Source: Maniola hyperantus
Taxonomy: Eukaryota; Arthropoda; Insecta; Lepidoptera; Nymphalidae
DNA length: 64,000 nt
Assembly: GCF_902806685.2 (NCBI RefSeq)
Contig: NC_048542.1
Coordinates: forward strand, 5,254,533-5,318,532
Reading direction: 5' to 3'
Part shown: positions 37,001 to 49,831 of the stretch, piece after piece
Numbering within the stretch: the first letter of the stretch is position 1
Layout of the letters: every line of letters starts with the position of its first letter
Notes under the pieces: generated by a model
Database searches by the model: none
Told to the model about the DNA's origin: nothing
What the model saw: only the letters and a program-made list of their open reading frames with translations
Translations under genes and position numbers: made by a program

Positions 37001-38176
37001 ACGCGTCGATGATCATCGCCAGGCTAATATTATCTGAGGGCTCTTGGCAGCAAGGGTGATTTCGTATGTCGTAGGCATTCTAAACACAATAATTATTTAA
37101 ATCATTATGATCAACCCATCGACAGCTCACTACAGAGGTCTCCTCTCAGAATGAGAAAGGGTTTGGTTGGTTCAGGCCAAGTGCAGATTGGCAGACTTCA
37201 CACATCTTTGAGCACATTATGGAGCGCTCTTAGGTATGCAGGTTTCCTCATGATGTTTTTCTTCACCGTTAAAGCAAGTGATATTTAATAACTTAAAAGT
37301 AAAACGCACATAACTCCGAAAAGTCAGAGGTGCTGCTCGGGATCGAAACTCGGAACTCCCGATAGAAGGCGGGGCTCTTAGCTAAAAGTTTTTTATTCGA
37401 TTGCAAGTTCAGTTATAATTTCGCCTGATGATATCAGTTACGCAGACATACCTACCTAGTCTAAGGCCAGGGATAGATACAGTTGTATAGCATACAATGA
37501 ACCAAAAGCTTAATTTGCTGTAATCCGCTGAAACAAGTCGAATCTGTATGGTGCAACATGCAGCATGCGAAATGCACCGCCCGCCCTCCCACTGCTAAAC
37601 ATGCAGGAAGAAGCAGCCACCAGGCAAGCAATACGCACCACCACCACGCAGTACCACACAAATCCCAAACACAATCGACGCACGTTTCGCCCCGACACCG
37701 GAGCATCCTCAGGATCCTGCCGCGCGCGTCACTTTGCAATTGTGCATTGTAAGGTTTACATCTCCTGAGGATGGTAAAGTCTCCAAAGTAACGCCTGCTT
37801 CTGTACAACAGTTGTATAGCAGTTCCTTACTATCCCTTAATAATTTTCTACTTTCTTCGCCTCGTCGTTCTAACTTCTACGGTACGCTAAATTAGTAAAC
37901 TAGTCGTCGAAGCTTTCAAACAATCTGAACTGAGAAAATAATATAATTTCCTAAAGAAACCCAGTTAGAGATCGAACCCGGAACCTCTCTCAAGGTCTCA
38001 ACTTGCGCCTTTGGGACAGAGAGTTGGTCAAAGCGAAAGTTCTTACAAACATGGCTGTTTTAAAATTGCATTTCGTATATAAATTGAAGATCGATAGGCA
38101 GCTGACAGGTACTTACGATAATTCTGGTAAAAAACGAGAAAAGGAATATTTTTAAAAAGCATGAGAGTAAGCCCAT
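31033..38176 (-). CDS. Gene A: unrecognised cysteine-rich secreted protein, ten exons
   Basis: Exons on the minus strand, 5' to 3': 38176-38117, 37079-36909, 35920-35843, 35159-35018, 34685-34454, 34011-33822, 33248-33149, 32987-32856, 32309-32188 and 31203-31033. They give 465 residues with GT-AG introns throughout. Exon 1 encodes a hydrophobic start (MGLLSCFLKIFLFSFF), a likely signal peptide. The mature part begins NAYDIRNHPCCQEP. Conserved blocks with gene B are EIYGHDPTDKLD, EFYCGKNVYIF, ELYSDIYNMG, GLECHLGICIFRFPFKK, AIVKCGLIMYKLPPLTAASC, VCDHHVCEWN, PPNYGSIAG and GLYWYPQWMG. Paired cysteines suggest disulphides. Exon 8 encodes a Pro/Thr-rich linker. I recognise no domain or family, so no function is proposed. 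It is convergent with BSDC1 and divergent from VGAT, with 1.1 kb between start codons. Confidence 0.85.
31438..31610 (+). mobile_element. SINE fragment in gene A intron 9 side
   Basis: It matches the 3' half of the SINE at 16,349 (AATGTTCTCAAAGGTGTG, then GGCCAGCGTGGTAGACTATG) and ends in GATGATGATGA. It lies between exons 10 and 9 of gene A. Confidence 0.6.
31785..31925. mobile_element. MITE copy of the 16,815 family
   Basis: It shares GCTACAATGCATTGTTGC, CACAACGATTGTGATTG and TAATGATTGATGCAG with that family. Confidence 0.5.
32708..32800. mobile_element. GC-rich MITE, truncated, in gene A intron 8
   Basis: The left end TAGTACGCGACAGGTTGAAA and the GC-rich core are present. It lies about 55 bp from exon 8. 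Confidence 0.55.
33315..33625. mobile_element. MITE (16,815 family) split by a SINE fragment
   Basis: The left part (33,315-33,460) has GACGATCGCAATCGCGATTG and CCAATCACAACAATTG. The right part (from about 33,588) has TTTTAATGATTGATGCAGC. Between them is a piece of the second SINE family with a 26-bp direct repeat (TGAGACTGCATCATCCCTTA twice). Confidence 0.5.
34695..34975. mobile_element. Dispersed repeat family (TGCGAGTCAGACTCGCGCAC), left part
   Basis: The family consensus runs from AAGTGCGAGTCGGACTCGCG through TTTGCACGATAAATCAAAAA and CCTTTCATATGATACACCAC to ACCACAAATTCACGGTTTTC. It lies in gene A intron 4. Its class is unknown to me. Confidence 0.55.
35255..35828. mobile_element. Dispersed repeat family, near full length, in gene A intron 3
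   Basis: It starts AAAACCGGCTAAGTGCGAGT and ends TTTTGAGGTACGGAACCCTA, with the (GACA)n region near 35,756. The GGGTTCC..GGAACCC termini are short inverted repeats. Confidence 0.6.
35958..36080. mobile_element. Short GC-rich MITE, copy 1
   Basis: ACGGCACGTGGGGTAGGATG begins it, and GCGTGTTGCCTGCGGGAGGG pairs with CCCTCCCGCAACACGC about 70 bp on. An almost identical copy follows after a short gap. Confidence 0.6.
36100..36215. mobile_element. Short GC-rich MITE, copy 2
   Basis: ACGGCACGTGGGTTAGGATG at 36,102 and CCCTCCCGCAACACGCGCCG at the right repeat the element just upstream, in the same orientation. Confidence 0.6.
36540..36780 (+). mobile_element. RTE-like LINE tail in gene A intron 2
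   Basis: It matches CCCAATGCAATGGGTTGCG, GGGGTCCAAAGATGC and GAGACCTATGTCTAGCAGTG of the RTE tail at 21,055. Confidence 0.55.
37108..37395 (-). mobile_element. SINE (16,349 family), reverse, in gene A intron 1
   Basis: It contains GATCAACCCATCGACAGCTC, GTTTCCTCATGATGTTTTTC and the B-box side CGGGATCGAAACTCGGAAC. It is diverged from the plus-strand copy. Confidence 0.65.
37485..37815. mobile_element. Dispersed repeat in gene A intron 1 (CCGACACCGGAGCATCC core)
   Basis: TTGTATAGCA flanks both sides (37,483 and 37,809). The core CGACGCACGTTTCGCCCCGA and ACGCCTGCTTCTGTACAACA recur in Lepidoptera. Its left arm shares CAATGAACCAAAAGCTTAAT with the hairpin at 26,076. Confidence 0.5.
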
Positions 38177-39288
38177 GTTGTATAAACTGTAACGTAACTA
38201 GGTTTCAAATGTAGAAACAAGCATAGGTATCAATTACTGCTAACGACCAATCACTGAAAAAACATTTAAATTAAACCTATAGTTAACTTTGTATATGAAT
38301 ACCTACATACATTTAATTTTTGTTTTCTTTTGACGCTTAAAATTAGGATTTCTTCCATAATAATTATATTAATATCCTAATCCATAGTAAAAAGAATGAA
38401 AATGACAATTTCTAAAAATTACTATCATTACAAAAGGCATATATTATTACTCTTTGGCACAGGAACACGAATTCGACAACCCTAATCATACCCTAATGCT
38501 GACTACATTTAAGGTGCAATTTCACTAAACAGCACAGAGCCTGGATGCTCTATTGCATAACTACTGAAAGGGGGAATATAAAACAATTTACGGCTTAACA
38601 ACAATTAACGTAGCTGTTCCTTTTATTCAGATTTAGGGTATTATGGTATTACAGTTGTAAATTGTGAATAAAGTATTTCATCGAGTATAATATATTTTAA
38701 GTACCTAAATATTAATATTCATTATCTACTGAATAGGTAGGTTTACTTCATATTTTTTTATTTATATGTATATCTATACCATAAATGTTATATTTTTAAT
38801 TTTAATAACCAAGCTATATCGGTTTATAGAAACATGGCTATTGTGCCAAGAAACTTCGTTCATATATCGATCGCCGCACCGCGCATCTCCCTCGCGTCGC
38901 GCCCAAACACCTCGAGTAAGTGCCGTGCAGCCATTATATCAAACGAAAAATCTCCCAAAAATGAGAGATTCTCTCATTTAGTTCAATATTAACGCGCAAA
39001 ACGCTAAAACTATAATTCAAATAAACCGAATCACTATAAAACATGGGTGTATTGATATCGCGAAAATGGTTAGTTAATAGGGCACGCTAAAAATGTAAAA
39101 GAATATTTTATAGATTAATTGTAAAGAAGTCTTCCATTTAGAATTAAAGTGTAGAGTTAAAATACATGTCTTCCTGTTACGTCAATTTTTGACATAGTTA
39201 TACAATATTGATAGTTAAAGAAATCAAAAATTGGGAATCAGTAAAACAAAATAGTTTTATACTATATTGTGAAGAAAAAGAATAGAAG
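38177..39288. promoter_or_regulatory. Divergent upstream region of gene A and VGAT
   Basis: The region separates the two start codons. A GC-richer piece at 38,868-38,920 ends CACCTCGA followed by GTAAGTG, a good donor. An AG with ATG three bases later lies at 39,284-39,291. A noncoding first exon of VGAT is therefore possible but inferred only from these sites. Confidence 0.35.
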
Positions 39289-41576
39289 ATGATTAACTTA
39301 GGACGCATCAAGTTACCACCTTTCAAGAATGTGTTGGACGTGGCAATGCAGACCGTAAGACAGCAAGTGCCTGATAAACAAGGAGCACCACCACGACCTC
39401 CACAAAATGTCCGATTTGCAAACATGGGTAAGATATTTTTATTACATAAATCGAAACCTCATTTAACAAAGACAGCGTTCCTATATCAAGAAAAAAAGTT
39501 TATAGTAAAAAAATGTGTTAAAAATAATTATGGCAATGTAAAGGCAAATGTGGCCTTTCCATAAGTAATTAAAGGAGAGACAATGGACAATGAAATTGCT
39601 TGCAAAAAATTTATTGTCTTGTGATCCAAATGTTACCTACTTGTCTAATTCTATCTCTGTAACTATTTAGACATGGGTGAAAGCTGCGAGTTATCAACGA
39701 TGAATGAAACAACTTCGCCCACATACCAGTCAACTAACCCTACTAACCCATTTCTCAGTGGAGATCTTCAGGCTGAAGATTCTTTTACCAGTTATCAGAA
39801 CACTTATCCACAACAAGATGGGGCTCCAAGGTACGCTTAATAATAAAATAGATCCACTGTATCTAAGTAACAATTATATAAAACAAAAGAAAAATACAAT
39901 AACCTTTATTTATTTTTTGTTCTTTCAGAACGCAAAGCATGCAGAGTGTTGACTTTTACGCTTCATCAGAAGAAGGTGGTTTCGAAGAGGGTGGCGGAAA
40001 ACCCGGCGCTAAGATTAACGAATTCCAAGCCGCTTGGAATGTCACCAATGCTATTCAGGTACCTACTAACATTTTATGTAACTTTCAGAATTATTATTGA
40101 CCCAACGAAGCGAGATCTCTGAGTCTACAAAATGCGCTTTTGTTCGTCCGTCCGTCCATCTGTCAAAGCCTCATAATTTCTAAACAAAACGAGAAAAACG
40201 CAGATTTTTTCTGCAACATTATTACAATTTACTTTAAATTTTTGTAAAACTTTAGTGTAAGTATTGATAGACGGCGCAGTGCTATCATTGGAAAATCGAA
40301 ATAGGTCCGAAATAAGGATGCAAGGGTTTAGCTCGGCTGAACCACTAGTTTTAACTTAAACAAGATGTAACTAAATCATATTTTTTTACAGGGTATGTTC
40401 GTAGTATCGTTGCCTTTTGCTGTTCTGCAAGGAGGATACTGGGCAATAGCTGCCATGATTGGAATTGCCCATATATGTTGTTACACTGGCAAGATTCTTG
40501 TTGAATGTCTCTACGAAGACGACCCAGTATCGGGACAACGCGTTCGAGTTCGGGATTCTTACGTAAGCATTGCGAAAGAGTGTTTTGGACGTAAATATGG
40601 TGCTAGAATTGTTAACATCGCACAAATTATTGAACTACTCATGACTTGTATTCTCTACGTTGTCGTGTGTGGCGATCTCATGATCGGTACTTTTCCTGAT
40701 GGCTCAATTGATACCCGATCTTGGATGATGCTAACTGGAATATTCTTGTTGCCGCTTGCTTTTTTAAAGTCTCTTACAAGCGTGAGCATGTTGTCTTTTT
40801 GGTGCACAATGAGCCACTTGATCATTAATGCAATAGTTCTCGGCTATTGCATTCTTTATATCGGCGACTGGGGTTGGTCGAAAGTTAAATGGTCATTAGA
40901 TTTCGAAAATTTCCCAATCAGTTTAGGTGTGATTGTGTTTTCATACACATCACAAATATTTTTGCCTACTTTGGAGGGAAACATGGAAGACCGTTCAAGA
41001 TTTGAATGGATGTTAAACTGGTCACATATAGCCGCAGCTGCGTTTAAATCTATATTTGGCTATTTGTGTTTTTTGACCTTTCAGAATGATACTCAACAAG
41101 TGATAACGAACAACCTCCGTTCAGCAGGTTTTAAAGGATTAGTAAACTTCTTTCTAGTAGTAAAGGCAGTACTAAGCTATCCTTTGCCATATTATGCTGC
41201 TTGTGATCTTTTAGAAAGAGTATTATTCAGAGGTAAACCAAAAACAATTTTTCCGCCTATTTACGCTTTAGATGGAGAACTAAAAGTTTGGGGTCTGGCT
41301 TGGAGACTCGGTGTTATCATGTTCACAATTCTAATGGCAATTTTTATTCCGCATTTCGCAATACTCATGGGCTTTATTGGCAGCTTCACTGGTACCATGT
41401 TGAGTTTTATATGGCCAGCTTATTTCCATATCAAATTGAAAGGCAATCAACTGGAAAGCACAACAATCGCTTATGACTATTTTATTATTGGGCTGGGAGT
41501 GCTCTTTGCTATTATTGGGATGTACGATGCTGGCTCGGCTCTTGTCAAAGCGTTTAAGATAGGTTTGCCGTTCTAA
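39289..41576 (+). CDS. VGAT: Vesicular inhibitory amino acid transporter (VGAT, SLC32 family)
   Basis: Four exons (39289-39427, 39671-39830, 39929-40058, 40392-41576) give 537 residues. The family loads GABA and glycine into synaptic vesicles using the proton gradient. Exons 1-3 encode the cytoplasmic N-terminus (about 1-140, Pro/Ser/Gln-rich). It ends in AAWNVTNAIQGMFV, the start of the first membrane segment of the amino acid/auxin permease fold. Further VGAT hallmarks are CCYTGKILVECLYEDDPVSG, RVRDSYVSIA, IIELLMTCILYVVVCGDLM, FSYTSQIFLPTLEGNM and LSYPLPYYAACDLLE; about ten membrane segments follow. Length fits the family (human about 525). The large last exon carries nearly all membrane segments. 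Expression in GABAergic neurons is expected from the family, not shown here. Confidence 0.95.
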
Positions 41577-42851
41577 TCAAAAGTAGTATTTAGATGATTG
41601 TTGAACTATTTTTAGATTTACGCGTTTTACTTCATGTATTAAAATTTAAAATTCCGCACAGTTGCGATAGGTCTAAAACGTTACGAACGCCAAATAACAT
41701 CTAGTCTGTTGTGATTGAAATGAATGTAACTTAGAAACTCGTTTAGAACTAAGAAAAGATATTAACCTTAAAAATAAATATTACATTACGATGTTGAAAA
41801 TGTCTTCCAATCATATTATATAGATTTATGTATATACGTAAATTTAGAAGGTTAAATTTATATTTACAATTATTTAGAGAAATCAAATGTCTTCCAAAAA
41901 CAAATAATGTTCGAAATTCTTCGACAACGAAGTCTTCCATAAAATATATTATATATAACTGTTTAAGTAAAAATTGCTTAAATATAAGATAGGTTCCACG
42001 CCATTATTATGTGCAAGATAATAAACTTTTTAGATATTGATGTACACGGTCTTAAAATAAAACTGATATTTTAAATATGTATAAAATTTATTTCCATATT
42101 ACATATTTCTTACTAGCGAAATTAATAAGATCTAAAGTTTTAATCAGTTAATCAGTTGTATAACATTAACTTGTTTGTAATGCTATCCTTAAAAGTTACT
42201 TCTTCATAGTAACCTATGGGTACCTACTTGATTGTTGGTGATTATATTATTATTATATTATATCATATAAAATCAAATATAGACAGTAATAATACATGTT
42301 GTTTTTGTCTAAACTATGGACGTTAGGAGGATCTGGCCTTAGAATTCAAGAAATAATATGCTGTTGAACAAAATATAGCGAATAATATTGATTCCGCGGT
42401 CCAGATCTAGGTGTCATTATAATATAAAGGAATTGCAAAAATGTTTATAAATAAGAAATTGTAATGTATCCTGGTAGTAGGTCTTTTAAGAATTAATGAT
42501 TTGTTTTATGTTAATAATATAACATACCTAAAACAAATTATTAATTCTTAGTAGGTATACAAGTATCTATAATAAAATTGATAGTTATACCATATTTTAT
42601 TGCTTTGATCAAAATTGTAACGTATACCTATTTGTAACTATGCTATCATTTTGTTTTATTTGATAATTAATAAAATAAATCAACGTTTATCCTACTGTCA
42701 AAATGAAGTGAAGACGGTTTAGTCAAACTTGGCCTTAATACGCATATTTTTGCGAAAAAATAATAGGGTCACCAAAAACTCCTAATTTCCTGACAATAAA
42801 ATAATAGATAATAACCTAATACATCAAAAAATCTTATACATTTAATTACCT

Positions 42852-42966
42852 ATCATCATCATCATGATCAACCCATCGCCAGCTCACTACAGAGCATGGG
42901 TTTCCTCTCAGAATGAAGGGGTTTGGCCATAGTCTACCACGCTGGCCAAGTACGGATTGGCAGATC
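42852..42966 (-). mobile_element. SINE fragment (16,349 family)
   Basis: ATCATCATCATGATCAACCC begins it and TAGTCTACCACGCTGGCC follows; it stops before the tRNA-like head. Confidence 0.6.
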
Positions 42967-43317
42967 TAAATAAATGGTAAATGGTAGGTGAAAATGTTTT
43001 TGTCTTTCATGTAGGTAGGTAGTTGTTTATTTACGCTTTATTTACATCATACACGTATCTAGAAATGTAATCAACTGCAATAATGTTTTTTAAATACCTA
43101 CGCATGTATTGTGATGACAATGGATTCTAAGTGTGTATTTTAAATATTACAAAATGTTATTCGATTATTGCGTTTTATTTTCACCACCTATTATAGTAAA
43201 ACAACCTACACTACTACTTTATAACAGTGAATTCCTTTATGTAGGTAAGTAGATATGTAGTATACTTAATTATTTTTTTCTTTAAAAAAGAATATTAGCC
43301 ATGTTAAATGACTGATA

Positions 43318-43450
43318 TTCCCCTTTCCTCTCCAACTAAGCGTCAAGCTTGTGCTAGGAGTAGGTACGACAATAGTGCAATGGGCGGGGTTTGAACCGTC
43401 GACCTTTCGGTTTTCAGTCCACTCCTTTACCGGTTGAGCTATTGAGGCTC
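43318..43450 (-). mobile_element. tRNA-derived SINE head, third family
   Basis: On the minus strand it reads AATAGCTCAACCGGTAAAGG (A box) and GACGGTTCAAACCCC (B box). It is not a functional tRNA gene because no full cloverleaf or acceptor stem is present. A scrap is also seen near 17,765. Confidence 0.6.
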
Positions 43451-43648
43451 TAAATTACTTACACATATTATTATATTTGTATAAATAAGTATCTACCTAA
43501 ATGGTTTCTAAATATTTTTATACACCAAAGGTCTACTTATAAAATGGTTTGGCTGTTGATTTTAAAAATGTATAACAAACCATTAAAAAAATTGAGCAAT
43601 TAATAATTTTAATTGGAATAACACAGCCTCCGCCGCGATGATTTCAAA

Positions 43649-46600
43649 ATGGACGTCTCGATTCGCGCGCGCTTTTTGCTCGCATTTTGTGTTGGCTACC
43701 TGCAGATGACGGTAATGATCAAAATGATTCCAATTTAATTTTTTTACTTAAGTATTTTATCTACTGGTATATACTTAATATTATATATTCGAAAATATGT
43801 CTGTCTGTCTGCTAGCTTCACAAAACTTTCGTTTAACCGATTTTAACTTTTGGTCTCGGAAAATTAAAGAGTTCCCACAGAATTAAAAAAAAAAACCTAA
43901 ATAGGTACCTCCTTAATTTACACACTATAGCCTATACATACCTATCTATAAGTACGTGACAGGTCGAGATGGCAATCGGGGTATGAGGCGGGGACACCCG
44001 CACGTCGCCCGCGCTATCCCACACTGGATTAGCGCGGGGGCTGTGTGGATGTGCGGGGCGTCATTACCCCGATTGGCATCTCGACCTGTCGCGTACAAAC
44101 CTACGCATTGCAAGAAATAAGCTTAATTTTTTGTCATATTTCAACCAGTCTTCTTACAATATTCGCAACCACCCTTGCTGCTTGGAACCAAACGAAAACC
44201 TGACACTAGCGATGATCATCGATGCCTTCGAGATCTACGGTCACGACCCTACCGATAAACTGGATAACCTCTGGCTTTATCAGCACGAGATGATGAGGGT
44301 CAAAACTGCTGAGGACCAAGTAAGTTGACAAAGGAAAACGACCCTGACCTGTACTGTAGGTACCGTACTGTACGTAGGTAGTACTACGTACTGCCGTTAA
44401 AAACCCCCAAAATGGCTTAAGTAGGCCGTAGGCCCTTAAGGTTTAAGGGTGTCTGGCAGGTGGTTGCCAGTTGCAACGATACCTACTATCCGGAAATGCA
44501 TGACGAGATTTATAATACTATTCCGAAGAAAATATTAAAAAATTTGACTTTATGCTTTGACGTGAAATTCTTTAACACCTTTGTTACCTGTTACGTCCCA
44601 AAACCACCATGATCCAAACTTCTTAGTCGCTGATCGTTCCTCCCTGTGTTGGGGACAATACGCAGAGAAACTTTCAGCTTTTATAAAATAACGAAGATCT
44701 GGCACTCGCATGTTCTTAGTCCAATTTCTCGTGACACAAAATCTCTACCAAAACATTGTGCGTGCACATTCAATATTTTTTATGTACTACCTAATAGTAA
44801 TTAAGTATTTTGTAAAAAGAAATAATATTGAGAGCCATGAATGTTAAATGTTCGATTTGTCATAGTTATGTACCTATTTATCAATAAATTTTATTATTTC
44901 AGTATATGATAAATGAGCGTGTTCACGTGGCGACCGATCATTTAGGACGCTTCATCAAACTACACATACAAGAATTAAAAGTAGGTACAGCTTTCCTCCA
45001 TATTATGATTGTATAGGTTAAAAAAAAGATTCCGACGAATTGAGAACCTCCTCCTTTTTTTGAAGTCGGTTAAAAAGGCAATTAGGTACAATGTAATAAA
45101 CTTATATTTATATAAATAACTAGCTGCCCCGGCGACCGTACTTCGTACCGCCTAACAGTCGATTCAACAATTTCTCTCCGTAAGAATCATCCTCGTACTT
45201 AAAAGAATATTATAAAAAAAGAATTAGCGAAATAGGTTCAGCTGTTTTCGAGATTTGCGATCAGCAACACATTTAGCGATTCATTTTTATATATAGAGAT
45301 GTAAACTTGGTTAGTTGTGAAAATCATAGAAAGTTTAAAAATAAGGAATTAAGCAAAAGAACTTAATTGTGTTTCAACTAAGTAGGTACTTATGTATGTA
45401 AAATAATGTAATGTAATTGTGTAAAGTGTGAGTACCTAGCTACTAGAAAAATAGAATCTGTATTTATATTATTTTTCAGTCAATAAAAGGCTTATTTTTA
45501 TACCGTTTTCAAAGGTCCTTCTAATAACTCTGGACGACGTTATCGACAACATGTTGACTATGTACGAGAATCATAACTCAATTGCAGCAGAAAGGAAAGC
45601 TACTTACACCGGAGGTCCTGTTCCAATGGAGTTTTATGTCAGTCAAGGTAATTTAGTTCATATTTATCAACGCGAACATTTTCTAAAGTTATGTTAAAAA
45701 TTAGTCCCATATGGGCGCCAAATTTTTAGTCCCCACATTAGTTGAGTGTCAGTCTTAAACTAGTCAAGTGCGAGTCCAACTCGCACACAAAGGGTTTCAT
45801 AATTCATACCATCGTATAGGAATTAACATATGGCGACCATTTTGAAATTTGTAGTATTTTTTATAGCGGCAATAGAAATACACATTCTGTGAAAATTTTA
45901 GCTCTCTATCTGTTATGAGATACAGTCCGCTGACAGACAGACAGACAGACGGACGGACGGACAGCGGAGGCTTAGTAATAGGGCATAATCCTGTTGGCAC
46001 CCTTCGGGTACGGAACTCTGAAAATTTAATGCAATTAAATTGCCTCATTACATAAAGTATGTTTTTCAGAATTTTACTGCGGCAAAAACGTGTACATTTT
46101 CTTCTCCGAGCTCTACAGTGACATCTACAATATGGGCAAAGGACTGGCGCCGTATTGCAAAGATCGTTCGTTCGTCTTCCTAGGATTCCTTCACTATCAC
46201 GACGAACAAAAGTATTACCTGATAGATGATCCGAGCATATCCTTCCCGACGGATAACTACTTGCACGGACTCGAATGTCACATTGGTATTTGTATATTTA
46301 GGTAACAAAACTTTCAAACAACTGCCATTTTAATACGGTTTCCGCTCCAATTTTAAAATAGGTACCTTCAAGTCAAGAGTTAAGCATCTGCTAGGCAAGC
46401 GCGCTCTATATCTGCATTGCATCATCACTATAGCCAGCAGGTCTGATTGCATCAAAGCGCTGGTCTATAAATAAAAAATTAGACAATAAGTAATAATTAC
46501 AACTCTCTGGTGAACTCTCAGGCATGCAGGTTTCTTCATGATGTTTTCCTATTTAATTTCTTAAAACGCACATGTACCTAACTCCGAAAAGTTAGAGGTC

Positions 46601-49600
46601 CCGGGATCGAACCCCCGACCCCCGAATAACCACTAGGCTATCACCGTTTCCACATTTGAATTATTCATTTGAAGACATGGCTTGACTTTCTGTGATAAAT
46701 GCAGGGTTATATAAACCCTAGACTTGAAAGGGAATTTTTCAAGTCGTTCTTTAGAATTTAAGTAGGTATGTATGTAGGTAGATACTTTTGTTCTAATAAA
46801 ATATTTCACAGATTTCCATTCAAAAAATTAATGCAAAGGGAGAGAGATGTTTCTACTCTGCCGAAGGCGATAGTAAAGTGTGGCCTGATCATGTACAAGC
46901 TTCCACCGCTGACTGCCGCATCATGCATCATTACTTCTGGATCCTTCATCTTGGACTTCAACATACAGGGACTCCGATATCGGCACTATGATTATTTATT
47001 GGTAATTTATTTCATCATCATCATCATGATCAACCCATCACCGGCTCACTACAGAGCACGGGTCTCCTCTCAGAGTGCGATGGGTTTAGGCCATAGTCTA
47101 CCACGCTGGCCATGTGCGGATTGGTAGACTTCACACACCTTTGAGAACATTATGGAGAACTCTCAGGCATGCAGGTTTCCTCACGATGTTTTCCTTCGCC
47201 GGTAAAGCAAGTGATATTTAGTAAATTAAAACGCACATAACTCCGAAAAGTTAGAGGTGCGTGCCCGGGATCGAACCCCCGACCTCCGATTAGAAGGCGG
47301 ACGTCCTAACCACTAGGCTACCACTGCTCATTTTTTACTCACTGGTAATTTATTTACTTTCACATTATTATGTAACTACCTACTTACCAGTGACATTCGT
47401 TCGAGTTATCATTAAACCCTTCGTCGGCTCACTACTGAGAACGGGTGTGCTCTCAGAAAGAGAAGGATCTGGTCATACACTGGCCAAATGCGGACTAGCA
47501 CACTTCACACCCGTTTGAAGCATTATGGTGAATTCTCAGGCGTGCAGGTTATCTCACGAGGTTTTTCTTCGCCGTTAAAGCTAGGTATATTTTAAATGCT
47601 TAAGACGCACGTAACTCCAAAAAGTTAGAGATGCGTGCCCGGGATCGAACTTCCGGCCTTCCACTAGGCTATCACTGTTTTTTGAGTAGTATCTCCAAAT
47701 TGTATTTTTATTACCGAATAACTCGCCATTATGAAATTTGAAACTTTAAGGACCTACGAGTAGGTCCTTATTTTTCGTGTATAAATGCTTATGGATAACA
47801 CATAGCCGAGTAGGCACGGAGGTTATGTTGGACTCTTACCGATTAAAACCCCATGGTGTTCCACGCATCACCTGAAGACTACACTCGTTCGCGACAGCCG
47901 ACAACCTAGCCAGCGGTACCTCCCAAGGAGAGGGCCTGATTTACCCACAGGAGGCTAACTAGGCTAGAGCCTAGGGCGCAAAGGACGAGAGCTTGTCGTT
48001 GCAACCCACCCCTTATCCCCCTCAATGACCTTATAGCAGAATTTCACCATAGGTGAGCCTGAAAATTAACATGTCTAAGACCAAAATCATGTCTAATACT
48101 CACACTCACAGAGCGTTGTCTCTGTCGTTGAGACCGACAAAACGTCACATAGGTATGAGTGACAGAGACACGCTCTACGAAACCGCTATCTCTTCCTAAA
48201 GGTCGATGTACAATATTTCCTGCCGGGTACTGTAAATCGATTTTAACGTTACCAAAGACGCTATAAATCGCTGATAGTTAGGTACAGTACGCGGCAGAAA
48301 GTAATGTACATCGGCCTTTAGAATTACATTTCGGCTTTGTAGAGCGTTTTCTCTGTGACTCATACCTATATGACGTTTTGTCGGTCTCAATAACAAATCT
48401 GCATTCTCCTTCTAAAGGTCGACGTACATTACCTTCTGCCGCGTACTGTACACACGTAATGTTTCAGACAACACCTAACGGCAATACGTATTACACAAAG
48501 GAACCGCACACGCCACTCGTTTGCGACCATCACGTTTGCGAATGGAATTACACTAACCATTATGGTGGTAAGTAATTTCAGGTGAAATATAATTATCCCT
48601 ATTCCCTACCTACATAAAATTTCTTTTATTAGGAACCACCGCACTTAGGCTACCTAAGTGAATTATCTAATAATAATCCATACTAATATTATAAATGCGA
48701 AAGTGTGTCTGTCTGTCTATCTGTCTGTCTGTCTGCTAGCCTTTCACGGCCCAACCGTTCAACCGATTTTGAAGAAATTTGGTACATAGATAGCTTGCAT
48801 CCCGGGGAAGGACATAGGCACAGACATAGTATTGTACCTACGGTACCGTAGGTACAATATATTATTTCGGTGGACATAGGCTACTTTTTATCCCGGACAA
48901 TCACAGAGTTCCCATAGGATTTTTAAAAACCTTAATCCACGCGGACGAAATCGCGGGCGTCATCTAGTAATGTATATTTTTAACCGACTTCCAAAAAGGA
49001 GTTCTCAATTCGACCCGTTTTTTTTATGCTGTATAATGCTGATGGCTGTACCATTACAGGGTGTCATATGTGTATTTCTACAAAAAAATGTTACAGGTCC
49101 GTTCCTTATCCCCGGAGATCCCGGCACAGGAATAGTCCCTGTACCTCCGTACATAGAACCCACGCCAAAGCCTGATGAACCAGACGAGCACGAGGAAAAT
49201 ATTACCGTACCTTGTAAGTCGAACGATCATTAAAAGTCGGTCAAGTGTGAGTATGTCTGGCGCACCAAGGGTTCCGTAAAGGAGGATACGTATAATTAAT
49301 TATTTGTTAAAAAATAATCTACAAACAAGCAAAACGACACATTTAAAATTAAAACTCGTATAGGTATTTTTGTCGTGGAATTCTGACGTTTCAATTTCAT
49401 GTTAAGGATCTCAAATGAAGTTTGACCATTCCCTCTCCCTTATCTTCGAAATTACTAAAAGTTTTGAAAAAAAATATACCGAAAATAGTTCATTACTTTA
49501 GGTTATATAGGAAAACCTACCTATAAGAAGTCTCTCAATATTGTGCGTACAAACAAACTTACATACATATTCATCGTACTGAACCCTCTACTCGCGTCAA

Positions 49601-49800
49601 CTCGCACTCTGTTTTTTTTAAAGTCAAAGAGTCCTAAAATCCAAATGGTCGACGGTTCAAACCTTACCCGTTGCACTCTTGCATAGTAAAAAGATAGTGA
49701 TGCATGACATGGATAGTATTCTTAAAAAAAATACATTTTAATTGTTTTTAGGGTTCCGTACCTCAAAAGGAAAAACGGAACCCTTATAGGATCACTTTGT

Positions 49801-49831
<31 letters not shown>

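Larger units (their letters stand above)
41577..43648. other. VGAT 3' region and gene B upstream region
   Basis: No further coding frame is seen. A polyadenylation-type AATAAA occurs at 42,056-42,061. Partial SINEs are at 42,852-42,966 and 43,318-43,450. The 200 bp before gene B are AT-rich until CGCCGCGATG at the start. Confidence 0.45.

Noticed and set aside
37461..37808. A 115-residue minus-strand frame in gene A intron 1
   Set aside because: It lies wholly inside a dispersed repeat and shows no domain.
43380..43450. tRNA gene on the minus strand
   Set aside because: Same reason: a tRNA-derived SINE head without a full cloverleaf.
46768..47127. A 119-residue open frame at gene B exon 6
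   Set aside because: It is exon 6 extended at both ends into intron and SINE sequence, not a separate gene.
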